From Fidelibacterota bacterium (GTDB taxonomy: Bacteria; Fidelibacterota; BS150m-G59), in NCBI GenBank assembly GCA_016784265.1, contig JADHUZ010000101.1:1-5704 (forward strand): a stretch of DNA of 5,704 nt, written 5' to 3'. Numbering within the stretch: position 1 is the stretch's first letter; every line of letters starts with the position of its first letter. A model generated the notes under the pieces. It had not been told where the DNA came from. It saw only the letters and a list, made by a program, of their open reading frames with translations, and searched no databases. A program made the translations under genes and the position numbers. Shown here in pieces: positions 1 to 5,704 of the stretch.

Positions 1-2
1 AA

Positions 3-170
3 AGAAATGATATTCGAACTGGCGATGTAATTTTAGAGATTAACTCTCAATCCGTTTCCACGAAGAAGGAATTTGTAGAAATTGTCGAGGATTTGAAATC
101 TGGCGACAATCTACTATTTCGTTTGCAACGCAGAGAGAGCAAAATTTTTCGTGGATTTTCAATTCCATAA
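3..170 (+). CDS. C-terminal end of a PDZ-domain protein, probably an HtrA/DegQ-type serine protease (5' partial)
   Basis: Reading frame 3 is open from the left edge to a TAA at 168-170 and encodes 55 residues. The fragment contains RTGDVILEIN, then SVSTKKEFVEIV, then LKSGDNLLFRLQRR, ending GFSIP. This is the usual second half of a bacterial PDZ domain: a GDVI strand, a helix, then a strand with a basic 'R-R' turn. In periplasmic HtrA/DegP/DegQ proteases the last PDZ domain lies at the extreme C-terminus, as here, and helps recognise unfolded envelope proteins. The protease domain and its His-Asp-Ser triad would lie outside the window, so the protease call is an inference. Other PDZ proteins, such as C-terminal processing proteases, normally continue with a catalytic domain after the PDZ, which is absent here. 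A 76-base gap separates it from ileS, so it may or may not be cotranscribed. Confidence 0.7.
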   Translation, partial: RNDIRTGDVILEINSQSVSTKKEFVEIVEDLKSGDNLLFRLQRRESKIFRGFSIP

Positions 171-246
171 TTCTCTATTTTGTTTATCTGATAAAACGGC
201 AGTAATTTTCCGAGCTTGATATGAGAAGTTTAACAGGGAAATTGTA

Positions 247-3200
247 TTGAAAAAAGTATCATCACAAGTTGATTTTGTCGCACTCGAACACGAAATGCTC
301 GAACTTTGGAAAAAAGAAGACACTTTTAACGAATTAAGAAAAAAGAATTCGGACGAATCCAAACGCTGGTCGTTTTTGGATGGTCCAATCACGGCAAACA
401 ATCCGATGGGAGTGCATCATGCATGGGGCAGAACGCTGAAAGATTTATTTCAACGCTATAAAGCAATGCAGGGATTTCATCAACGCTATCAAAACGGCTT
501 TGATTGTCAAGGACTTTGGGTCGAAGTCGAAGTTGAAAAAGAACTCGGTTTCAAATCGAAAACAGATATTGATGAATATGGTATCGAGAAATTTGTCGAA
601 AAATGCAAATCGCGTGTGCATAAATACTCGGCGATTCAAACGGAGCAATCCAAACGGCTCGGTTATTGGATGGATTGGGACAATTCATATTTCACGATGT
701 CGGATGAGAATAATTACACGATTTGGCAATTTTTAAAAAAATGCAATGACCGCGGACTGATTTACAAAGGTTATGATGTTTTGCCGTGGTGCACTCGTTG
801 CGGAGCGGCACTGAGCGAACATGAAATTGCCACCGAAGGCTACAAAGAATTGACCCACACTTCGGTTTATTTGCGGTTTCCGTTGAAAGAGCAAAAAAAC
901 ACATCGCTTTTGGTTTGGACAACGACACCGTGGACATTGACGGCAAACACCGCCGCCGCTGTGAATCCTGAACTTGATTATGTGAAAATCAAAGAAGGCG
1001 ACGAATATCTTATTTTAGTAGAAAATCTACTTTCAATCCTAAAATCCGATTACGAAATTGTGGAAAAATTCAAAGGCACAGAACTCGAAGGACTGACTTA
1101 CACGGCACCATTTGCTGATTTTCCAGCCCAACAAGATGTCCAACATCGTGTTGTGTTTTGGGATGAAGTCAGCGATAGCGATGGCACGGGAATCGTGCAT
1201 ATTGCACCGGGTTGCGGGCAGGAAGATTTCCAACTTGGCAAGGAAGAAAATTTATCGGTTGTCGCACCGATTGACCAATTTGGGAACTATTTAGAAGGTT
1301 TCGATTGGCTTACCGGAAAAGATGTGATGGATGTTGGTGATGAAATTTTGGAAGATTTGAGCCGTCGAGGCATTCGATACAAAAAAGCAAAAATCACGCA
1401 TCGTTACCCAACTTGCTGGCGACACGGTTCGGAGCTTGTATTTCGTCTGGTGAACGAATGGTATATTTCGATGGATGGTTTGCGCGAAGAAATTGCAGAA
1501 ATTACAAAGCAAATTAATTGGATTCCAAAATATGGAATGGCTCGCGAACTCGATTGGCTGAAAAACATGTCCGACTGGATGATTTCCAAAAAACGCTATT
1601 GGGGATTGGCGTTGCCGATTTTTGAATGTGAATGCGGGCATTTTGAGGTCATCGGCTCGAAGGAAGAATTGAAAGAACGCACAATCGAAGGTTGGGAACA
1701 ATTTGAAGGACATTCGCCGCATCGTCCAGTGGTGGATAATATCAAAATCGAGTGCGAAAAATGCGGTAAAAAAGTCAATCGTGTCGAAGATGTTGGCAAT
1801 CCGTGGCTCGATGGGGGAATCGTGCCATATTCGACTATGCATTACATGACGGACCGTGAATATTGGGAAAAATGGTTTCCCGCAGAATTTATTACGGAAT
1901 GTTTTCCCGGACAGTTTCGGAATTGGTTTTATGCGCTTTTGGCAATGAGCACGATGATGGAAAACAAACCGCCATTCAAAACGCTTCTCGGACATGCGCT
2001 TGTCAAAGACCAAAACGGCGACGATATGCACAAATCGGCAGGAAATGCAATTTGGTTCGAAGATGCCGCCGAAGAATTTGGTGTGGATGTTATGCGTTGG
2101 ATGTACACGGAAAATAATCCGACAGCCAATTTGCTTTTTGGTGAAAAACATGCGAATGATGTTCGGCGTGGACTTTTGACGCTCTGGAACACTTATTCGT
2201 TTTTTGTAACTTATGCTGAATTGGACAAATATGACCCGAATAAAAACACAGTTCCAGTCGAAAAACGAGCGCTACTGGATCGCTGGATTTTGAGCAGAAT
2301 GCAGATTTTCATTCAAGATGCAGAAGTGGGCTATGAATCGTTTGACCCACCAAAAATCACGCGCGCCGCAGATCATTTTATTCGTGATTTGTCGAATTGG
2401 TATGTTCGTCGTTCGCGTCGTAGATTTTGGAAAAGCGAAAACGATGGTGATAAATTCGCCGCATTTTCGACACTTTACGAAGTGCTTGTTTCGACGATTC
2501 AAGTGCTTGCGCCAGTGATTCCTTTTATGACTGAATCAATGTATCAAAATTTGGTGCGTTCGTTCGATGACTCGAAAAAAAGCATCCATTTGACAGATTT
2601 TCCAAAAGTAGATGAATCGCAAATTGACCGCAAAATCGTCGAAGAAATTGAGCGAGTTATTCATATCGTTGAGTTGGGTAGAGCGGCACGAAATGCTGTG
2701 AATATCAAAATCCGACAACCATTACAAACACTTGATGTCGTGTTTTCAGATTCATTCGAATCGGTGCGATTGGATTCATATTTGCCACAAATTTTGGAAG
2801 AATTGAACATAAAATCGGTGAATTTTTTGGAAGAAGCCGATGATGTGATTCAATACGCAGTCAAATTAAATTTTCAAACGGCAGGGAAGAAATTTGGCAA
2901 ATTGACACCGAAAATCAAGGAAAAACTCGACACAGAAGATGGAAGTGATTTTGCTGCGAAATTCAAAAAAGATGGCGTTTTGACTTTTGAAATTGAAGGT
3001 GAGACAATCGAATTAACCGCTGAAGAACTCGAAATTGTGAAAAATATGCCTGAAGGATTATCGGCGGCGGAAGATCATAATATTATCGTAATTTTGCACA
3101 CTGAATTGACAGATGAATTACTTGAAGAAGGGGCAATTCGAGAATTGATTCGCCATATTCAAAATATGCGCAAAGATGCAGGTTTTGAAGTGCAAGATAA

Positions 3201-3378
3201 AATTATTGTGTCGTTTGAAGCCGAAGAATTTTTGAGCGGTGCAATCGAGAAATGGAACGAATATCTCCGGCAAGAAGTGCTGGCAGAATCCGTTTCAGAT
3301 AAATCGATTGAAAATGAGATGGAAAAAGAGTTTTCAATCGATGGAAATGCGGTTAAAATTGGTATCTCTAGAATTTAG
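247..3378 (+). CDS. ileS: Isoleucyl-tRNA synthetase, type 2 (eukaryote-like), with altered HIGH motif GVHH
   Basis: Cytoplasmic class I enzyme that activates isoleucine with ATP and charges tRNA-Ile. The 1043-residue length fits type 2 IleRS; type 1 enzymes are nearer 920-940. The N-terminus (VSSQVDF..LE.EMLELW) leads into the Rossmann fold, DGP at about 46-48, then G55-V56-H57-H58 at the HIGH position. C182 and C185 (PWCTRCG) form one Cys pair. The CP1 editing domain keeps the Thr-rich W224-T-T-T-P-W229 and GTGIVHIAP with D327, so post-transfer editing of Val-tRNA is probably intact. C461/C463 and C503/C506 look like a second metal site; WLDGG lies at 520-524. The KMSKS loop reads D593-M-H-K-S597. 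The anticodon helical domain begins near LLDRWIL (about 676-682) with NWYVRRSRRRFW to 728, and the C-terminal region includes RHIQNMRKDAGFEV from 969. The TTG start is chosen because the next ATG (295) would remove the conserved VSSQVDF segment; a weak AGGGAA lies at 235-240. No frameshift is seen. Confidence 0.97.
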   Translation: MKKVSSQVDFVALEHEMLELWKKEDTFNELRKKNSDESKRWSFLDGPITANNPMGVHHAWGRTLKDLFQRYKAMQGFHQRYQNGFDCQGLWVEVEVEKELGFKSKTDIDEYGIEKFVEKCKSRVHKYSAIQTEQSKRLGYWMDWDNSYFTMSDENNYTIWQFLKKCNDRGLIYKGYDVLPWCTRCGAALSEHEIATEGYKELTHTSVYLRFPLKEQKNTSLLVWTTTPWTLTANTAAAVNPELDYVKIKEGDEYLILVENLLSILKSDYEIVEKFKGTELEGLTYTAPFADFPAQQDVQHRVVFWDEVSDSDGTGIVHIAPGCGQEDFQLGKEENLSVVAPIDQFGNYLEGFDWLTGKDVMDVGDEILEDLSRRGIRYKKAKITHRYPTCWRHGSELVFRLVNEWYISMDGLREEIAEITKQINWIPKYGMARELDWLKNMSDWMISKKRYWGLALPIFECECGHFEVIGSKEELKERTIEGWEQFEGHSPHRPVVDNIKIECEKCGKKVNRVEDVGNPWLDGGIVPYSTMHYMTDREYWEKWFPAEFITECFPGQFRNWFYALLAMSTMMENKPPFKTLLGHALVKDQNGDDMHKSAGNAIWFEDAAEEFGVDVMRWMYTENNPTANLLFGEKHANDVRRGLLTLWNTYSFFVTYAELDKYDPNKNTVPVEKRALLDRWILSRMQIFIQDAEVGYESFDPPKITRAADHFIRDLSNWYVRRSRRRFWKSENDGDKFAAFSTLYEVLVSTIQVLAPVIPFMTESMYQNLVRSFDDSKKSIHLTDFPKVDESQIDRKIVEEIERVIHIVELGRAARNAVNIKIRQPLQTLDVVFSDSFESVRLDSYLPQILEELNIKSVNFLEEADDVIQYAVKLNFQTAGKKFGKLTPKIKEKLDTEDGSDFAAKFKKDGVLTFEIEGETIELTAEELEIVKNMPEGLSAAEDHNIIVILHTELTDELLEEGAIRELIRHIQNMRKDAGFEVQDKIIVSFEAEEFLSGAIEKWNEYLRQEVLAESVSDKSIENEMEKEFSIDGNAVKIGISRI

Positions 3379-3380
3379 GG

Positions 3381-3384
3381 GGAG
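3381..3384 (+). promoter_or_regulatory. Shine-Dalgarno site for the dksA/traR-like gene
   Basis: GGAG within the purine run AGGGGGAGAG (3377-3386) lies five bases before the GTG start at 3390 and begins right at the ileS stop codon (TAG, 3376-3378). It is the clearest ribosome binding site in the window. It supports the GTG start, since no ATG lies near it. Confidence 0.75.
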
Positions 3385-3389
3385 AGAAA

Positions 3390-3746
3390 GTGGACAAAGT
3401 TAAAAGAGAGAAATATAAAAAAATTCTTCTGAAGATCCGAGAAGATCTCGTAGAAGAATTGATGCAATTGGAAGAAACGATTGATGATTCAAATAGGGAG
3501 GGGAGTTCTGCTTATTCATTCCACATGGCTGATGTCGGAACAGATGCTTCGGAGCGTGAGAAGGCGTATCTTTGGCTTGCGCGTGAGAATAAGTATTTGA
3601 GACACATTCTCGAAGCGTTAAAGCGCGTTGAAACTGAGTCGTATGGCACTTGCATGGTTTGTGGTGAGGATATTGAAGAAGGTAGATTGGAATCTGTCCC
3701 GCACACACAACATTGTTTTTCTTGTAAATCTATCGTTTCTCACTGA
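3390..3746 (+). CDS. DksA/TraR-family C4 zinc-finger transcription regulator
   Basis: An 118-residue protein, mostly helical and charged at the N-terminus, with C88-x2-C91 and C109-x2-C112 forming a C4 zinc finger of DksA/TraR type (GTCMVCGEDIEEGRLE.VP). The segment HMADVGTDASEREKAY (about 45-60) lies at the tip of the predicted coiled-coil hairpin. D48, D52 and A53 resemble the DxxDxA tip that E. coli DksA inserts into the RNA polymerase secondary channel. Family members bind RNA polymerase and alter initiation at selected promoters, often together with ppGpp; whether this one does so is inferred. E. coli DksA is about 151 residues, so this is a shorter form, comparable to the YlyA/YteA/TraR-like group. 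It starts with GTG 11 bases after the ileS stop and ends 6 bases before lspA. The same position between ileS and lspA is held by ylyA in B. subtilis. The gene is intact, and its target promoters are unknown. Confidence 0.9.
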   Translation: MDKVKREKYKKILLKIREDLVEELMQLEETIDDSNREGSSAYSFHMADVGTDASEREKAYLWLARENKYLRHILEALKRVETESYGTCMVCGEDIEEGRLESVPHTQHCFSCKSIVSH

Positions 3747-3752
3747 ATAAAA

Positions 3753-4250
3753 TTGAATAGATTAATCAAGGTATTTGCCGTCAGTGGAATTGTTTTTGCT
3801 CTGGACCAGATATCAAAGATTATTGTGCGAAAAATGATGGTTTTGCACGAATCGTTTCAGGTTCTGGGAAATTTTCTACAAATAACGTATGTTGAAAATT
3901 CCGGGATGGCATTTGGAATTAGTATCCGTCACATGTATATCATCACGATCCTATCTGTCGTGTTAACTGGTTTTGCAGTTGCGTATTTGTTCTCAATTCG
4001 AAACGAAAAGAATTTACAACCTTATGGGATTGCATTAATTGTTGGTGGTGCATTTGGCAACCTCGTTGATCGTATATTTCGTGGTGAAGTAACGGATTTT
4101 ATTGATGTTGGTATCCCAAATTATTTTTCAAATCGTTGGTGGATTTTTAATATTTCTGATGCTGCGATTACAATAGGAATTGTTTTCTTCCTCATTTCGT
4201 CGTACATATTGGAGCGTGAAATTCGGCGAAAAAAGGATATTCAAGAGTGA
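3753..4250 (+). CDS. lspA: Prolipoprotein signal peptidase (signal peptidase II)
   Basis: Inner-membrane aspartyl protease that cleaves the signal peptide from diacylglyceryl-modified prolipoproteins just before the lipid-bearing Cys. The 165-residue length is normal. It shows the expected blocks in order: DQISK at 18-22 at the end of the first membrane segment, ENSGMAFGI (N49, G51), GGAFGNLVDR at 98-107, GEVTDFIDV with D115, and FNISDAAIT with D136. D115 and D136 match the two catalytic aspartates of the family. Four hydrophobic segments are visible, near 5-24, 61-81, 91-108 and 134-152, with a basic C-terminal tail (RRKK). The TTG start lies 6 bases after the preceding stop. It is chosen because the next ATG (Met28) would delete the first membrane segment and the DQxxK block. 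No Shine-Dalgarno sequence precedes it, so coupling to translation of the upstream gene is likely. Its last codons overlap the next gene. Confidence 0.96.
   Translation: MNRLIKVFAVSGIVFALDQISKIIVRKMMVLHESFQVLGNFLQITYVENSGMAFGISIRHMYIITILSVVLTGFAVAYLFSIRNEKNLQPYGIALIVGGAFGNLVDRIFRGEVTDFIDVGIPNYFSNRWWIFNISDAAITIGIVFFLISSYILEREIRRKKDIQE
4233..4237 (+). promoter_or_regulatory. Shine-Dalgarno site for rluD
   Basis: AAGGA lies inside the end of lspA, nine bases before the GTG start at 4247. Together with the GTGA overlap of start and stop, it supports this start for the pseudouridine synthase and suggests translational coupling. Confidence 0.6.
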
Positions 4251-5212
4251 AGAAAATTACGTTAACAATTCAGCCGTCGGAACAAGAAAGCCGAATTGAT
4301 AAAGTCATTTCTCAGAATCTTAATCGTTTTTCACGGTCAAAGATTCAAAATATGATCGAGAAATCGCTTATAACTTTCGATGGAACACAAATCAAATCAA
4401 ATCAGAAGTTCCCAGCTGGAGCGAGCATTGAAATTCTTCTTCCCGAAGAGGATAATTTTACGCTAAACGCAGAAGATATCCCAATTCACATAGCGTATGA
4501 AGACGATTTTTTGCTTGTTGTGAACAAGCCCAGCGGAATGGTTGTGCATCCTGCAAGCGGAAATTGGAGTGGCACATTGGTAAATGCGTTGTTGGGCTTG
4601 GATGTGCCGCTATCCGGTGATTCGGAAAATATCAAACCTGGAATTGTCCACCGCCTGGACAAACAAACAAGCGGCTTGCTGATTGTGGCTAAAAATGATC
4701 GAATTCATGCGGCAATGGCGGCACTATTTTCCGAAAGAAAAATCGAAAAACAATACATCGCATTGGTTTGGGGCGATCCTGAATGGGAAGAAACAACCGT
4801 AGAGCAAGCCATTGCTCGAGATGGGAAAGACAGGAAAAAATTCAATGTGTCTTCTGCCGGAAAAAACTCAATCACAAAATTTCGTGTAGAAAAACGATTG
4901 GGGCATTTGACGTTGATTCATGCTTTTCCAAAAACCGGCAGAACGCACCAAATCCGCGTTCATTTGAAATATTTGAATTTACCAATTTTCGGAGATGAAA
5001 CTTACAACGGCGGCAAAAAACATTGTAACTGTCTGATTCAACCGGCGCAGAATGATTATCGGAAAATGATGCAAGACAACAAGATAGCTCTTCATGCGAG
5101 CCGGCTTATTTTTACTCATCCTGAAACCGAAGAAAAAATGGAAATCAACGCACCGTTACCGGATTATTTTGAGCATTGGATCGCAAAATCGGAAGCGATT
5201 TATTGTGCGTGA
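4247..5212 (+). CDS. rluD: RluA-family 23S rRNA pseudouridine synthase, RluD type
   Basis: A 321-residue enzyme converting uridine to pseudouridine in RNA. An S4 RNA-binding domain occupies about residues 15-62 (RIDKVISQNLNRFSRSKIQNMI). The catalytic domain follows: VVNKPSGMVVHPASGN at 91-106, then the signature HRLDKQTSGLLIVAK at 135-149, in which D138 is the catalytic aspartate, then GRTHQIRVHL at 231-240, and LHASRLIFTHP near 282-292. Length and S4-plus-catalytic layout fit the RluC/RluD group. E. coli RluD modifies three uridines of helix 69 in 23S rRNA; the gene next to lspA in B. subtilis is ylyB of the same family, so the exact site modified here is inferred, not shown. The GTG start overlaps the lspA stop by four bases (GTGA). 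The next Met is residue 36, which would cut into the S4 domain. The gene is intact. Confidence 0.93.
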   Translation: MKKITLTIQPSEQESRIDKVISQNLNRFSRSKIQNMIEKSLITFDGTQIKSNQKFPAGASIEILLPEEDNFTLNAEDIPIHIAYEDDFLLVVNKPSGMVVHPASGNWSGTLVNALLGLDVPLSGDSENIKPGIVHRLDKQTSGLLIVAKNDRIHAAMAALFSERKIEKQYIALVWGDPEWEETTVEQAIARDGKDRKKFNVSSAGKNSITKFRVEKRLGHLTLIHAFPKTGRTHQIRVHLKYLNLPIFGDETYNGGKKHCNCLIQPAQNDYRKMMQDNKIALHASRLIFTHPETEEKMEINAPLPDYFEHWIAKSEAIYCA

Positions 5213-5704
5213 AATAACCTTGAAATTCGCCATCCAAAATTACTTGGACAATATCGTTTCGACGAAGAATTTCAGTCCGCACACCGCTCGAAGTTATACA
5301 AGAAATTTGAACCAATTTAGTGAATTTATCGTTAGTTACACTCAAATCCCAGATACTTTATTATCTCAAATTGATAAACTTGCCGTTCGACATTTTTTTG
5401 GTTATTTCATTGAAAAAGGCAACAGACATCGCACGATTGCTCAAAAATTAAGTTCGTTGCGCTCATTTTTTTCTTTTGTGCGACAAAATGGCTGGATTGA
5501 TCGTAACCCGTTTTCGGAAATTGAAAATCCCAAACTCGAGAAAAAATTGCCGAAATTTTTATCCAAATCACAGATGGAAAGATTATTCCGTCAGCGTGTT
5601 TCCACAGATGATTTTTTGCATTTGCGTGATATGGCAATGCTGGAATTGTTGTACAGCACAGGAATTCGAGTTAGCGAAGTGGCTGGATTAAGTGTAGATT
5701 TAGT
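5205..5704 (+). CDS. xerC: XerC-like tyrosine recombinase (3' partial, runs off the window)
   Basis: About 166 codons are present and the frame is open to the right edge. The N-terminal SAM-like core-binding domain is recognisable: IQNYLDNIV, NFSPHTARSYTRNL, then HRTIAQKLSSLRSFFSFV and NPFSEIENPKL. The hinge KLPKFLSKSQMERLF leads into the catalytic domain. The window stops after LLYSTGIRVSEVAGLSVDL, whose Arg (codon 5667-5669) is the first catalytic Arg of the family; the K/H/R/H/Y residues lie beyond the edge. XerC/XerD recombine dif sites to resolve chromosome dimers at division. The SPHT and 'KLSSLRSFF' pattern looks more like XerC than XerD, but an integrase of the same fold cannot be fully excluded. 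The start is uncertain. GTG 5205 overlaps the rluD stop and has GGAAG at 5191-5195, whereas TTG 5220 has no visible ribosome site but gives an N-terminus more like known XerC. Confidence 0.88.
   Translation, partial: MREITLKFAIQNYLDNIVSTKNFSPHTARSYTRNLNQFSEFIVSYTQIPDTLLSQIDKLAVRHFFGYFIEKGNRHRTIAQKLSSLRSFFSFVRQNGWIDRNPFSEIENPKLEKKLPKFLSKSQMERLFRQRVSTDDFLHLRDMAMLELLYSTGIRVSEVAGLSVDL

Noticed and set aside
180..208. Possible promoter for ileS: TTGTTT, 17 bases, TAATTT
   Set aside because: Only three of six bases match each consensus box, which is expected by chance in AT-rich DNA. The 171-246 gap probably could hold a promoter, but none can be assigned. No Bacteroidota-type TAnnTTTG box is present either.
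171..246. Terminator or T-box leader between the PDZ gene and ileS
   Set aside because: No stable inverted repeat followed by a T run is visible, and 76 bases is too short for a T-box riboswitch; no T-box sequence was seen.
1615..1770. Unusual C-x-C spacing in the second Cys pair site of IleRS (C461/C463)
   Set aside because: The C-E-C-G-H arrangement followed by C-x2-C (503/506) appears, from memory, in related type 2 IleRS sequences, so it is not a defect peculiar to this gene.
1291..2151. Long open frame (286 codons) on the minus strand inside ileS
   Set aside because: It lies antisense to the well-conserved catalytic region of IleRS, its product has low-complexity Phe/Ile/His-rich composition with no recognisable domain, and it follows from the codon bias of the + strand gene.
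3400..3708. Minus-strand open frame opposite the dksA-like gene
   Set aside because: It is entirely antisense to a gene with a clear C4 zinc finger and has no recognisable motif; it is a shadow frame.
5205..5704. xerC-like gene as a sign of a phage or integrative element
   Set aside because: The sequence resembles housekeeping XerC, it sits in a tight run with core genes, and no tRNA gene, direct repeat or phage gene is visible.

Overview
The window is an ordinary-looking bacterial chromosome segment with every gene on the + strand. It is AT-leaning and shows no mobile element, CRISPR array or RNA gene. It opens with the last 55 codons of a protein ending in a PDZ domain, probably an HtrA/DegQ-type serine protease (3-170). 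After a 76-base gap comes a tightly packed run: isoleucyl-tRNA synthetase ileS (247-3378), a DksA/TraR-type C4 zinc-finger regulator (3390-3746), lipoprotein signal peptidase lspA (3753-4250), an RluD-type 23S rRNA pseudouridine synthase (4247-5212), and the first ~165 codons of a XerC-like tyrosine recombinase (from about 5205 to the right edge). Junctions from ileS onward range from an 11-base gap to short overlaps, and no terminator hairpin is visible between genes, so they are very probably one transcript.

The order ileS - small DksA-like protein - lspA - rluD-type gene matches, from memory, the Bacillus subtilis order ileS-ylyA-lspA-ylyB, so the cluster is an old and widely shared arrangement. 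Here, however, the synthetase is the long type 2 (eukaryote-like) IleRS rather than the type 1 enzyme of B. subtilis. The cluster joins translation (charging of tRNA-Ile, rRNA modification), stringent-type transcription control, lipoprotein maturation and chromosome dimer resolution: housekeeping functions rather than a single pathway.

The most interesting point is in the synthetase active site. The class I HIGH signature reads G55-V56-H57-H58 (GVHH), with Gly and His exchanged relative to HxGH, and the KMSKS loop reads D593-M-H-K-S597. The GxHH arrangement has been described in a subset of type 2 IleRS proteins as the basis of very strong resistance to mupirocin. Here it occurs in what looks like a housekeeping ileS.

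The organism cannot be named from this window. A type 2 IleRS in the ileS-lspA operon, frequent non-ATG starts and mostly weak Shine-Dalgarno sequences would fit an FCB-group or another poorly cultivated lineage, but this is a low-confidence inference. All complete genes appear intact. I see no evidence of an undescribed multi-gene system.
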